From positions 1-64,000 of the forward strand of contig ARYC01016966.1 of NCBI GenBank assembly GCA_000711775.1: a stretch of DNA of 64,000 bases, written 5' to 3'. The position numbers were made by a program, and so were the translations under genes. Source of the stretch: Oxytricha trifallax (taxonomy: Eukaryota; Ciliophora; Spirotrichea; Sporadotrichida; Oxytrichidae). This document shows, in pieces, positions 46,544-59,432 of this stretch (positions are counted from its first letter, which is position 1; the number at the start of each line of letters is the position of its first letter). Below the pieces are notes generated by a model. That model ran no database searches and was not told the origin of the DNA. It saw nothing but the letters and a program-made list of their open reading frames with translations.

Positions 46544-47814
46544 ATATGTTTAAATGGTTTCATTAGTTATGAGTGTATAAAATGTAGAATAAGGCTAGAA
46601 ATTCATATTAAAATATAATAAATAAACTTAAATTTCTTTAATAAAGATATCGTACTTAATACGCTCTGAAAACTTATATTTAATAAATTAATAATTCAAA
46701 TATTGCATTTAAGTAAATAAATAAATTTATAGAGTAATTAGTAATGTGGTTGCATTATTAATAAAAAGACTGAAATTACATTGTAAAATTATTAAAGTCA
46801 AATATTTTTTTTAAATTCTATTAAAAAAAAACAGATCTTTTACAGAAATATGATTGCCGTTATATCTCAATTATCTAAATCCTCTTGAATCGAGTGTTTT
46901 TTATTACAAAATTAAGTTGCTGTCAAATAATACTTGTTCTTGTTTTTTAAATATCTAATGAATAGGAATTTTTATATATCCAAATTTCAATACATGCTCT
47001 AAAAGCAAAAACATTTAAGTTAATTTTCGTTATTTTATCAATATATATATTTATAGTAAGATTAAATTTTCCATTAATCAATAAGATTAATTATTTATAT
47101 ATGATTAAACCTTTCTAAAATTAAAAAAAAGTTATATTGTAGGAAATTTACAATTAGTAAATCTAAGTGCTGAAAATATTTAAGTTCAAATCGCCTTGAC
47201 TTATTAGAGAAACTTTAAAAAAAATTAGCGGAATCATTGTATTTTTTGGAATATAGTAAAACTTAATTAATTTTACAAATGTTTGAAATTAATCTTTATG
47301 AACTAAATTAAAATTAGTAAAACGAATAGTATTTTAATTTTAATTCTCCAATACGTTTAAACAAATACAAGATATTTAAATTGCTTTTTAATTATAAATG
47401 ATTTAAGTTTATAGAGCTTTAAGCAATCAATTGTGATTCCTTTATTTCTACTAATTTATTAAATTAATTATCAAAAATAGAACTATGTCAGAATTAATGA
47501 GTTTTAATTTTAAGTTCTTACACTCTCCAATAAAGTTTAAATTTATTATTGGAATTTCTAAATTAAATTTTAATTCAAGATTTTATTAATTGAGTGCTTA
47601 TTAAATATTATTCCTACTAATTTTTTTAATCGTTATAATAAATATCTTAATTTTTAAAATTAAGTATTTTAGACAAATGACAATTCTAAATTTTCTAAGA
47701 TGTTTAGATGACCATTTTTTAAATTTAAATTCCTCAATCTAAGCAATAACCAAGTTAAAGATACTTTTTGAGTGTTATTAATTATTACTGTTACACTTCA
47801 CAATGCCCTTATTA

Positions 47815-47820
<6 letters not shown>

Positions 47821-47845
<25 letters not shown>

Positions 47846-47846
47846 A
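47821..47846. repeat. AAT/TAA trinucleotide microsatellite
   Basis: About eight ATA/TAA units in a row; a simple repeat with no further context. Confidence 0.8.
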
Positions 47847-47995
47847 AATAATGTAATTTACTATAGTTTAAAGCGCCTAGTTATTTGATTAGTTATAATG
47901 AGTAAAAATATATGTAAAATTTTAATTTAATAGATTTATCAATAATTTTATCATGCTATTTTTAGTATAATTTATAAAAAATTTAAATAAAATAA

Positions 47996-48352
47996 CTGCT
48001 CTATCTCAAAATAAAATTCATATTTGGATAGAGTATGATTTAATTAGTTAATTTACTCTTGCATAAATTGCTTAACAAAACGATTGAATTTATAAATATT
48101 ATTTACAGTTCATTTTTTAAACATTAAAGATATTTATATTAAATCTAAACAGTATATTAACTTATCAAGAGATTTTGAAGATTATTAAATTTATCAATGT
48201 AGTTTAAATAAAGTAATGTAGAATTCTTATGAACCTTAAATATTAAAAAAAAATACTCATTTCGTATCTATTAAGCAATTCTTACATAAATTATCTAATT
48301 TAATCATACTTTATCTAAAACTCAATATAATTTCGAGATAAAGCATTTAAAA
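47996..48352. mobile_element. Short inverted-repeat MITE, about 360 bp
   Basis: Left end TCTATCTCAAAATAAAATTC and GGATAGAGTATGATTTAAT are mirrored at 48290-48352 (ATTTAATCATACTTTATCT, ATAATTTCGAGATAAAG). The repeats are about 80 bp and diverged. No coding content; in a spacer of copy D. Confidence 0.6.
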
Positions 48353-48694
48353 TTCATTTTTATAGAAGTACTATTAAAATAGCGTTATAAATTTACTGAT
48401 TAATCGACTCAATTTGAATTTTAATCAATTTTTACTCAATCATATCATATGATGCTGATTTAAAATAATTTACTTTAAACATAGTTTTATAATCAAAAAC
48501 TATATAAAATAAAGTTCACAAAGTATGGCGCGTTTATTAAGTCTAATGATGAGATATAAGTAATTTCTTTGATTTATAGTGGATTTATTAATCTCAAGAA
48601 CATGCTTACTTAAGAGGAAGTTAATTAGTTATTTTAGTCAAAGATAGCAAAATTCTCTACGTACTTCATTTTTTTTATCTTTGACTGCTTTTAA

Positions 48695-49093
48695 TATTGT
48701 AGGAATACATTTGATTTGGAATATATAATTTTAAAAAAATAAATATTAATAAAAATAGTGGTAGTTAATTTTTTCCAAATCTAGATATAATGGTACTCGT
48801 TTGATAGATAATTTAAAATCAGATAAACTTTACAACTGGCGGTATCCCTATATCGCAACTCAAAAGCGAGATGACTGACTTTACTCTGGATGATTTGTTT
48901 AGTTAATTTTAATGCCAAAATTAAAGTCAAGTTATCTCGCTTTAGAGATGCGAAAGAGGGTACCACAAATATTAAAGTTTATCTGATTTTTAATTCTCTT
49001 TCAAACAAGTACCATATTGTCTAAATTTAAACAATTTTAACTGCCTCTATTTCAATTTTATATTTATTTCTTAAAAAATATACTCCTTCAATA
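48695..49093. mobile_element. TAGGAATACATT-family foldback MITE
   Basis: Left tip TATTGTAGGAATACATTTG identical to the copy at 36713; right tip decayed. The core shares GGCGGTATCCC and GATGATTTGTTTAGTT. The minus-strand frame over it (48781-48966) is only the palindrome arm. Confidence 0.75.
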
Positions 49094-50032
49094 ATGAAAG
49101 TTGTGGATGTATGAATATATTTATCTCTCTTTTCTTGATAATTAATCTTAAGGTGAAGAAATATTTATTACGAGTTCTTTCACTTTCAAATTTATATCTA
49201 AAAGGACCTCAACTATTGGAAAATAAAATAATATTACATTTCATTGTAAAAAATATTAGTGATCAAGAATATAAAAGAATACTTATTTATTTATTTCTTT
49301 ATTTTTTTAAGGAATAAATTTTGCCAAAAAATATACAATTATTAAAAATTACATTTTTTAAATTTATTTTTATGGCTTAATTATACTATTAAAACTAGAC
49401 ACGTATACAAAAAATAAAAAACTTTAAATATTTAATAATATAAACAAATTTAATTCATTTAATTTTATTCTCAATTAATCAATAAATTTTCCAAGTCGCT
49501 CTTTTAATGTGGTAAGTACTCCAAAACTAAAGCAATATCAAATGAGATTTTTTATACTCATGAGTACTTCTGAATAAATGTTCCAAAATCATTGATATTT
49601 TTTATATAAATTTCTTTTCTTTAATTATAATCCTCATCATTTTATATTGATTATAAAAATTTCTCACTTTATATATTTCCGGCGAAACTTAGAGCCCTCA
49701 TTATCAACTATGCCTGAACTTTTGGAAAATACTTAAAGATCATGATGTCTAAATTGATTGATCCTAAACTTTAGAAAATGTAAAGTTTTCTCTTTCTTTA
49801 ATCAAAATATTAATAAAAAGTTTGAAATTTAATAAAGACTACTTTCAGTAATAATAATATGATAATTTATATTTGAAAGATTAAAGAAGAAGTTTATCGA
49901 AATATCTAAAAAAAAATATTTTTATTCCAATCAATTAAATTAAAACAGATTTTTAATTTACATCTTATAAACATTTTTACTTGAGCAAAACATTTTAAAA
50001 TTACTTCTCTTATATTTATTTCTTATTGATAA

Positions 50033-50052
50033 ATATATATATATATATATAA
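50033..50052. repeat. AT dinucleotide run
   Basis: About ten AT units in AT-rich spacer; no further meaning seen. Confidence 0.7.
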
Positions 50053-50469
50053 AATGATTAATCACTTGTCTCTATAGTTTGCTTATCCAAACCGTAATTA
50101 GGGTTATTTTAAGTTTTAATACTCTCTTAATTTTTATAATATATTCTATGAGCATTTATATTCAAAAGGAGGAGAATCGTTACTTTAAAAAATAAAAATA
50201 ACAGGTGAGCTTCCTCTAATTTTCATATAATTTATGGTATTTTTTATTTGAATAAAGTTAGGATGTATTAAATAATGTGACCTATTCAAATCAAATAAAT
50301 ATTACAATTGATAGCAATTATACCTAACTTGATTTTTGTTTTTGTATTCTTCTTGTAAATTTTTTGAAGTTTTGTCTAGTAATTGATTTCTTGATTATGG
50401 AAGTGCCGAAATCACTTTCTTATCTTGATCGTTATCTATAAGGAAAAATGAAAGAATTTTGTTGTCCAT

Positions 50470-51544
50470 TTAACAATATTCGCAATGAATAGATTTAATA
50501 ATTAAAGATATTAAGCATCTATATTTCATTTCATTAGTAGAAATTAAAAATGTCCCATCTTCTTAAAATTATTTTAAAATGAAATATTTTAATCTTTAAA
50601 AATGTAAAACAATTAAATTTACGATTAAAAAAACATAAAAAATAGGTTTAACCACATTTTTTTAAAAAAAGTGATTTTTTTAAGACATTTGGAGCTTTTT
50701 TTGATTATATTATATTTAAAAATAATTCTCACACTAAAATTGAGGAAAAGTTTTATTTTCTGAAATCACAAAGGGATGAAAAAAATAAATCTTCATAATT
50801 TTTATAAAAACTGATTTCAACCATATTTATTTAATTTTCAACTTTCTAAATAAAAAAATCATTAATAAAATCTAATAGATGTGAATTTAGTTGGGAACAC
50901 TTTTTATGCTAATAAAAATAAAATTCAATTAAAACCATATTTATTTATAATTTATTAATAATTTATTGGAAAAAAAGTAAAGTCTTATCATTATTATATA
51001 AAATTAAATCATGTACATTTAGAACTATAATAATTCTTAAAATTTTGCTGTTTATTAATACATATTTTTTAAGTTTTAACTTTTTAAATCGTTAATAATA
51101 TTTTTGGGTATATATAAAGATTTTTTATCTGATATGTGAAAAAATTTCCAATAAATTAAGGAAATTGGCAAACTCTTTAATTAAATGAATATTGTAAATT
51201 TACATTAGAAAATTTTATTAGATAATAATATTCGATTGCTTCTTCAATATTAAGGTAGTTCCTTTAAAATTAGATCAGTACGGAATCTTAAGAAAGAGAA
51301 AAATTAGAGATTAAATAAAAACTCATTTTAAAAACAAAATATTAATTCTTTATTATAAAAATAGCTTTATATGTCTAGAAAACATTAAAAAGATGTAAAC
51401 TTGTTTATAATCCTAAAAAAATATTTTAAAAAAATTTTCCTATTCTCAGAATGAATAAATTTACTTCCGAAATTTAATCTTTATAATTAAAGTGATAAAA
51501 TTAAATTAAAAAACATCTGTTTAGAAATTAAATCAATTTCTCAT
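50470..51544. other. AT-rich intergenic region between copies D and E
   Basis: 1.1 kb with no coding segment, palindrome or GC-richer island that I can see. It should contain the copy D promoter, if any. Confidence 0.4.
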
Positions 51545-51979
51545 TCATTTATAATTAAGATCGTTAAATTCTGATTTAATTCTCACATCCTTTATATGTG
51601 TATAGAATTGTAAAATATAGCAATTTGACAAATCTAATTCCTCCAAGTATTCCAAATAACTAAATAAACTCAAGTAATTGATAGTAATAGTAAATTTTAA
51701 AATGAATTAAAAATATATAAATGAATAACTCTCTAAATGTATTCGAATAAATTTTAATATTTAAATTTTATAATTTTTTTCTTTCTTTTCTAATAATCAT
51801 TGAACTTCAAACTTTCTAATAAATCGATCATGCCTTAGTTCATTATGCCATCGTTATAGGAAAGATTAATCTTCTAAATTTTGTAATTACTCTTGATAAG
51901 GTTTGCTACCCAGTATATGTATTCGTCAGTGAAATCGCAATCAAAAGCTTTAAAAATTAAATTAATTTTGAAATTGTTT

Positions 51980-52758
51980 GCAATAAATAATTGAACTTGG
52001 AAAATTAATTTAATTAATAAATAAATCATTATAATTATTGGCAGTTAAATTTCTCAAAACTTAGAAAATATGTTGCTGTTTGATATAGAATTAGCTAAAA
52101 TAGATTAATTTTAAAGAATTATATCAATTAATCAAGATTTCCATTCACTCTATATTAATATTTGTTTTATTCTATTTTTAGGTACTTACCGCATTTAAGC
52201 TTTTTGCGATAGAGTACCTTAATTTTATTAATTATCAAATAAATTAATTTTAAATGCTATGATAAAATATGTAATTACGTTTTCTACAAATGTAATTAAT
52301 AATATAAAATTCATAAATAAATTTAAATTAATTTGATTTCTGATTCTATAAATAATTATGCTATGAAGTTTGTTGCCGAATATACCAGCATTTTTAGTTA
52401 ATTTTCTCTCTAAATTATATTTATTAATTATTAATTACATTTGTAGAAAACGTAATTACATATTTTATCATAGCATTTAAAATTAATTTATTTGATAATT
52501 AATAAAACTAAGGTACTCTATCGCAAAAAGCTTAAATGCGGTAGAGTACCCAAAAATAGAATAAAACAAATATTAATAAAGAGTGAATGGAAATCTTGAT
52601 TAATTGATATAATTCTTTAAAATTAATCTATTTTAGCTAATTCTATATCAAACAGCAACATATTTTCTAGTTTTGAGAAAGTTAATTGCTATGAATTTTT
52701 TTAATAATTATGTAATTAGTTATAAATAAATTTTCCAAATCCTAGTGTGATTTTACAA
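51980..52758. mobile_element. Large inverted-repeat element, related to TAGGAATACATT family
   Basis: Palindromic arms of about 290-370 bp around a centre near 52300-52420. The arms share TTGGCAGTTAAATTTCTC and ATAGAGTACCTTA-type motifs with the 36713 copy but are longer, with added segments such as TGTAATTACGTTTTCTACAA. No frame. In the spacer between the two LRR segments of copy E. Confidence 0.75.
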
Positions 52759-53198
52759 TAATAATAAAAGAATAAATGATATGTTGATTTACAAGCTTTA
52801 ATTCAACTTACTATAGCTTATAATTTAAATAAAAAAAATAAAATTAATCCATTCATTTATGAAAAAATTGAAGGTTGTTAATATGACAAATCTATCATAA
52901 GTTTCTTTGACATAAAATCTTTCTAATTTGAGAAAACTTTTCTAGGAACAATCTATTTGATTAAATTATTTCCACTTAAATCAAGCAATTGAATATTTTT
53001 GAGAGGCATTACAGATTCAATTATTTCTTCTAAGAAATTCACGCTTAATTCGCAATTGTTCAAATAAAGCTCTCTCAAATTAATTGTAAATTTAATTGCT
53101 AAAGCGATAAACTTTGCTCCAGAATCTGATATTGGATTCTTAGAGAGGTTCAATATAGTGAGATTGCTTAAAAAGTTTTGAGAAGATGCGTTATATTA

Positions 53199-53602
53199 TT
53201 TTAAAAATACATTCGAAATTGAGAAGTTAATTAAAGTAAATTAAGTCAAATAGTGGCAATTAAGATTTATCAATCAGTACACATTATCTTGGGGCTTGAT
53301 TGATAAAGAATTCAAAGTAACTTGAGTTTAATATGGGGGGTGTAATTTATATTATTCTTTTAGCAAATTAATTCGACTTTAATTTAGGGTTTTTTTATAT
53401 AGAATATTTAATCATTCAATAAATTTCGATTTAACTAGCCGAGAAATAACATAAAATAGTACCAACAATTCTATTTAATTTCAAATTATCTATCGAAAGA
53501 GATCAAGTTTATTTAAATTGATTGGTAAAATTATGCTAAACACTATATTAAATTGTAATTAATTCAAATTTATTTCTAAAGTTCGAATGTATTCCTATAT
53601 TA
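53199..53602. mobile_element. TAGGAATACATT-family MITE, diverged
   Basis: Tips AAAAATACATTCGAAATTG and TTCGAATGTATTCCTATATT are inverted. The interior has lost most pairing. It abuts the 5' edge of the LRR segment of copy E, as the copy at 17505 does in copy C. Confidence 0.55.
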
Positions 53603-54789
53603 TCAACTGAGAATCTTTAAATTAAAAAAGAATATTTATAAAGTTTTTATTTTTTAAGCATATAAAAACATACTTTTAATCTATATCTAAACACGATTTA
53701 TAAATTTTCTATCATATTCTACAACTATTTAATTATATAAGAATTATAAAATGAAATTTTGATTTAAAAATACTTTCGTATTAAATTGTTTCACAAAAGT
53801 TCTTTTGCAATTAATTAGAGTCCACATCTATTCTTATAATTTTACCTCCACTTAATAAGCCCATAAACTATTTCTATGAACTTTCATCTAAACCAAATAT
53901 ATATTTTCTAAATAATAAAGGAAACTAGAATTAAATTAAATTATTAAAATTAATATATAGGTTTTTTTCTCTGAAATATAAATGCTTTTTAATTAATAAG
54001 TTTAACTATTATAAAAATTATGAGATTTTTTTCTAGTGCAAATTAAAATAAGAAATTCTTATTACCTAACACTTTCTATATATTATTATAGAATGATTAT
54101 AGGATTGTGTGAGATTAATAAGATTCAATATATTTTATGTTTAGTTAATAAATCTTATTAATTTTATTTGGAAAGTTGATTGATTATTTTTAATAATTTG
54201 CTATAATGAAAGAGTTTGCAAAAATCTCAATGTGCATTAATATATAAAATATTAGCTTCTTAATATAACTTTATAAGAGAAGCAATTATCGAAATAATCT
54301 TTTGATTTAATTGGCTTGAATTCTTGGAGTTTTTCATAATCAATCTATTCATTTTATGGAAATTTTATTATGAGTGTTATAAGAAAAATATTAAAAATAC
54401 CATAACTAATATTTTCAAAATTTGCAAAGAGGAAAATTAAATATATGAGTTTAATTTTACTTTAGAATTAAATTATTGTTTTAGAAATTATTTAAGATAT
54501 ACAAGCAATTAATTTTAATTTATATTATATCATTTTCACTCTTCTACTTTTAACGAATAAGAATAAGAGATGATATTAGATATTATTTAATATTATTAAA
54601 ATCTATCTCACCCATGGTATAACTCTGAAATACTAGTGAAAAGCAAATTGTTCTTCAATCTTTACAATAAATTTAATTTAATTTTATTCTATGAGCATTA
54701 ATCCCATTTAAATAGCATTTTCTTTTATTTTTAGCAATATAATACAACTTCATTACAAAAATCTTTAAATTTTCAAAATTACTTAGTTT

Positions 54790-56910
54790 TTCGGGGGGGG
54801 GGGTTAAGTTTCCTACCCCCAACATTAAATTTTTTGTTTTTTGCAATAAATTTAAAAGAAACAAATTAATTTCAATTTCAATAACCATGTACTATACAAC
54901 ATTTATTGTTATATAATTTTCAAGGAACATTATTATTCTTTATCAAATTATATATTATTCACAAGGCTAAAATATGAGTATTTTCCAATAATTAATATAA
55001 TTATAATTAAATTTTAAATTGATAATCAAGCTAGAATTGATATTTGAAGCTAAATTAAGAATAACTATATCATAATTAATTATAAAGATTCTTTTAAAAT
55101 AATAAAAATTGTATATTTTTATGTATGGGGCAGGAAACTTCCCCCCAGTTTTTCATATTGAGGATTTTCCAATTTTTAGCATGTTTTTTATTTTAGAAAA
55201 TCTAACGTTTCAACATTATGATTACTTTAATCAATGAGGTTTAGTAACTCGATTTAAACTCCACTCATTGAAATTTCTTTTAATTGTGGGAATTAAACAC
55301 CTTGCAATTTTGAGAGCACTTTTTAAAATCCAGTGTCTTCCAATTCACTATCTTCAAGTCTTATTAATTTTAAATTCTTAGAAGTAAATCTGTAGTATAA
55401 ACCTAGAAAGTCATAATTAACTGAGCAGTTTGATAATAGCAAGTTAAGGGTGGTATTATGAGAATTCAAAGCAACTTCTTTTTCATTAGTTAAAAAAGAG
55501 CTGTCTATTTGCTGCCTCCTATAAATTTTATTATAACTCAAACATTATAAAAAAGTTACCTTATAAAATGATTTAATATTTTATCATCAATTACTTTTTA
55601 TTTAATTTATTTAAAGTTCTATCTACTTCTAGCTAAAGCATTTTTGAATCATTTGATATTATCGACTAATTTATTTCATTTTTCATATCAATTCTGTCAA
55701 AATCTTTGATTTCTTCTTACATTTCATTAAAAATATTTTCCTCTAAGATTAATAAGTATCGATTGACATTTTATATGGAATCAAGATCTAATCTTTCAAT
55801 TCTCCCTCCTAATTATGCGAGTGTAAAAGCTAAATTTTCATTCATATTAGTAGTTTAATATCTTTCAAATTCATTTTTCTAGGATTTTTTGGATTTTGAA
55901 TTGAATTTACATGATGTTTTAATATTGAGATGTTTAATCCAAAAATAATTTTTGTTGGAATTTTTTAAAAATATTGGGGAGATGAATTTTCTCTCTCAAA
56001 ATGTACGAACATACTCAATATAGAGAGCTTACTTTAATAAAGTGTTTTATATCCCTCATTTTTTTCTGATAGTGTATCATTTATTATAAATTTCAAGATA
56101 TTTTTATTATAGTTGTGAACTATTTCCTTTATTAATAAATATGTTTAATGTATACAATATTAATATCTTTAGTTATTTTGCTGTACTAAATTATATTAAG
56201 GTAATATTTAAACAAAAACATAACCAGGATATACTTACATTTAATTTTTTTAAGAAGGTATTTGCCTTTTTCACCTTATATAATAAAATTAAAAATAAGA
56301 TTAACTTTAAAAACACAAATATAATAAAATTATAAAAATTTATAAGTTTGCTTTTTATTTCAAATATAAGCATTTTGGATTTCACTATTTAAAATTATAA
56401 TTCATTTTGATTAGTTAACTATATTTTAGTTATATGCATTTATGCTTTTATTAACAATATTAATTTTAAATAATATAATTACTAAAAAGAATAGTTGGGG
56501 TTTTAATTTAACATTTGAGGGGAAGTTTGCTTCCCCAAAGTTGTATATGTACACAGAAAAAGTTTCCTCCCTCATTTAAGGAGTGTTCTGCCTCTTAGGA
56601 AATTTTTTGCCCCCACATAAAAATATAAATTTTATTAAAATTTTTTAAATTCTTTATTATCAATTATGTTTTAATAATTCATATATTAACATCCAGTCAT
56701 TTTTTTTATAGTGATATCAATTTCAAGTATTTTATCAAATTAATATATATTATTAATTAAAATTATTAGTGCAACATATTTTTATAATGATACAATTGAT
56801 ATACATAAACCTTGAAATAAATTAAAAATGCTTTTAATATAGGTTAAGGTATAACATAAGTTTAAATGTTAGAGGGGCAAGAAACTTCACTCCCTAACAT
56901 TTACGCATTA
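54790..56910. repeat. Cluster of GGGG-AGGAAACTT-CCCC motifs
   Basis: Five related GC-tipped motifs in AT-rich DNA: near 54793-54830 (G11, TAAGTTTCCTACCCCC), 55126-55148 (GGGGCAGGAAACTTCCCCCC), 56519-56537, 56566-56612 and 56873-56905. The 55110 and 56630 motifs are inverted and share about 35 bp of flank (TATATTTTTATGT). This suggests decayed, nested elements whose tips carry short G/C blocks. Segments of copy E (55880-55260) lie inside the cluster. Confidence 0.45.
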
Positions 56911-57724
56911 TCCAAGGAAGTTTAATAAATACAATTTAAATGTATCATTAATAAATTAATCTAAATGTATTTTAAAATTTTAATTGCATTAAATTTCGAA
57001 TATAAAAAACATAAAAATAAGTACAATTTAGTAATAACTTATTGAGACTTTTAAATTTTACTCTCATATTCTACTTTTTCAAATATTCAATAGATTAAGA
57101 TTAATATTGAATTACATTAATAAATATTTCCTCACAAATTGGCAAATATAAAGATTTTATTTCTGAAATATTTATAATAAAATTACTTTTCATGAATTTT
57201 TATTGCCTAATTAGCTTAATTATTAAAGTGTAGAAACCAATCTTATTATATCATGTCTAAGGAAGAATAGTAATAGATCTCACAGATTCTAAATGGATTA
57301 ATAAAGCTAAGAAATAGCTTTATCTCATGATAAGTAAGCTTGTTCGATAAGTCAACTATAATCAAAATTTGGATATTCTGCATTCTTTTGACTTATTAAT
57401 TTTTATCAACAAAGGCTTAAATTTTTTGGAAACTTTTTTATCTTTAACCGTAATCAGTATTAAATTCAATTTCGGAACGAGGTTAATTTATTATCGTGAG
57501 TCTTTGAACTTTCAAATTTATCCTGCATATGATCTCAAATATGATCAAATAGAATTGATATATTAATTAAAATAAGTAATAAGATTTCTTTTGCAATAAA
57601 AATATTTCTCATAAATTGTACTATTTTTATAACAATAATATGTTATTTATGTTATTATCAATTTTTAAAAAAATAAAAACAAATCAATTAAAAACTGGGA
57701 AAAACGAAAAATAAAACTAAAATC

Positions 57725-58370
57725 TAATTTTTAATATCAATATAGCTGTATTGAATTAATTCTGGAGCGTGTGTCGCAAGATTGTATATGATCAATCATA
57801 TTTTTGGCTTTCGAAGCCCTGATCAACTCATCACACAGAGAACACCTTTTAACTGGGAAGACACGCTTTTGTCAGCTTGCTCATGCTAATTAGCGTCACA
57901 CTTAGTTTGCAGCAGCAATTGAATTGGTAACAAATGTAGTCTAACTATCATTTGTATTACTGTGCAGATTCCGCCTATTTCGCTATACTGTTTTTTTAAA
58001 TAATTGCTTGCAATTCAGGTAAAAACTCTTTTCAGTTGAGACTTATTGCATAGCTTTCTGAGAGGGAAACCCTGCGAAATATTTTACTCAAGTTATAATA
58101 ATAACTTTTTTCATCAAAAGAGTAAAATTTGAGATAAGAGCTCCCAACTTTATCCTTGATAAACTCAACCCTAAGTTTTAATGATAGGTGTATCATTCCG
58201 TTTAATACAAATTCAATGAACAGCAGTAGACACTATTAATTGGTTTAGCCCCTATAATTTTCCCTGAATGTTATTAGATTCGGGATTTACTTTGTAAAAA
58301 CCAAGTACATTAATTTCAAACTTCGATGAATCAAAATTTTCTCCAACATGCCAATATTAAAAATTGATTT
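57725..58370 (-). pseudogene. GC-richer coding-like island in copy E spacer
   Basis: Minus-strand protein-like stretches in changing frames and in consistent order: GENFDSSKFEINVLGFYKVN at the upper end; GMIHLSLKLRVEFIKDKVGS then SYLKFYSFDEKSYYYNLSKI; and at the lower end KRVFPVKRCSLCDELIRASK with HIQSCDTRSR and a TGA near 57732. The last has a C-x2-C...H-x3-C pattern like a small zinc-binding motif. The frames change about two to three times. Absent from the same spacer of copies C and D. Nested segments of another gene, or a decayed gene; family not recognised. Confidence 0.45.
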
Positions 58371-59432
58371 ATATTATTTCTACCCCTCAAGTTTTACTTT
58401 GCCAATAAATCTTGAATTTCACTCTCTTTATATGGGAGGTACTTCAACACTAAATTCATTTCGAATATAATTTACTCTATTTTTGAGAATTTCATAATGA
58501 ATTATCAAAAGTCATTATGATCCTCAATCGTTATCTCTCTTCTTTCATTATATTCGAAGTCATTCCGAGTAAATTAGACAAGATTCTTGCTCTAAGCAAT
58601 TCCGGCATAACTAAGAGACCTCATAATCAATTAAGCTTTTAACTTGGGAATATATTTAAAGATCATGATGTCTAAATTAATTGATTTTAATTCTTTGAAG
58701 ATATGATTTCTTCTCATTCTTTGATCTTTATTTATTTAAGTAAGGCGATATTATTAAAAATATTAATATGAAACTTCATATAATTAAGATGGTTGACTAT
58801 GTTACATTAAAATCTATTGAATTAGTGTTTTTTCCGCAATAATAAATTCTAAAAATAATATAAATTTACAATTGCTTTTAATTATGGATATCGGTAACAT
58901 TTTTATTCAAATAATAATTTAAAGTTATAAATTATTTAAAACATATCTTTTAATATTTTAAATCTGGCTGTTTTATTTCTTCCTTTGAATTTAAGTACTC
59001 TAATCTATTTCCTTTAATAAGTCTCTTTATATTTTCTTGATTTTAAACACAAAAATTTGTATTCAATTATAAATTAATCTCTTAAATAACGATTCAAGTC
59101 CTAAATCGAGGTATAGGCGAAATTGTTTATAAATGGAGCAATCATTAGCATTTTTTAAACATTTTTGTTTCACTTTAGAGTCTATTAATTTGGATACACC
59201 CCATTAATATATTGATAGTTTGATTAATTTAATTGTGATATAATAAAAAAATATATAAATTTTTCCATTTATACCCACAAACCCAATCATTGACGACTTG
59301 ATTGCTGTTTTTATTAATACAAGCAGCATTCTCTTAAGATTATTCGTGTTATTGATTACTCTAATTGAAAACAGAACTGTCTTTCTTATCATCTCCATTT
59401 ATTAAGTAGAACGACAAAATTTAGTTTTCCAT

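Larger units (their letters stand above)
42670..50469 (-). pseudogene. LRR-family gene, copy D (subfamily II), interrupted
   Basis: Segments in order: 50469-50320 (MDNKILSFFLIDNDQDKKVI), 49805-49490 (NLDIMIFKYFPKVQAQLIMR), 48650-48535, 45860-45602 (ALAMVRLGGYLKRLEINSVR), 45470-45190, 45075-44965, an LRR segment split as 44505-44484 and 44284-44040 (SGVKTLVLQLNNTKNIQKLS, LLDLSSNDY), 43030-42865 and 42785-42670 (LQELDISNCCLKAKIPVIQD, then TGA). Segment 2 has an in-frame TGA near 49570, and the LRR segment is split by a 175-bp SINE-like insertion. Unless these are removed or read through, the copy is not functional. Spacers carry a palindrome at 45919-46535 and MITEs at 47996-48352 and 48695-49093. 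Confidence 0.6.
51545..59432 (-). pseudogene. LRR-family gene, copy E (subfamily II)
   Basis: Segments in order: 59432-59250 (MENQILSFYLINGDDKKDSS), 58717-58420 (SINLDIMIFKYIPKLKAQLI), 57390-57180, 55880-55605, 55545-55260 (SKNLKLIRLEDSELEDTGF), 53895-53785, 53195-52915 (MNLSKNPISDSGAKFIALAI, IQLLDLSGNN), 51960-51780 and 51690-51545, ending in an LxELDLSNC repeat and TGA. The first segment was found by aligning the starts of C, D and E. Segment 2 has an in-frame TGA near 58520. The rest is open. Spacers hold a coding-like island (57725-58370) and MITEs at 51980-52758 and 53199-53602. An LRR binding protein with an F-box-like N-terminal part is the best guess for the family. Confidence 0.6.

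Noticed and set aside
47150-47215. Possible tRNA T-arm (GTTCAAATCGCC)
   Set aside because: No D arm, anticodon arm or acceptor stem can be formed around it.
48781-48966. Minus-strand frame of 61 codons
   Set aside because: Lies entirely in the arm of a foldback MITE; no protein pattern.
49111-49317. Plus-strand frame of 68 codons
   Set aside because: AT-rich filler next to a MITE, antisense to the copy D unit; no conserved pattern.
56141-56385. Overlapping plus and minus frames rich in Phe, Ile, Lys and Asn
   Set aside because: Composition is that of translated AT-rich spacer, and both strands are equally open.
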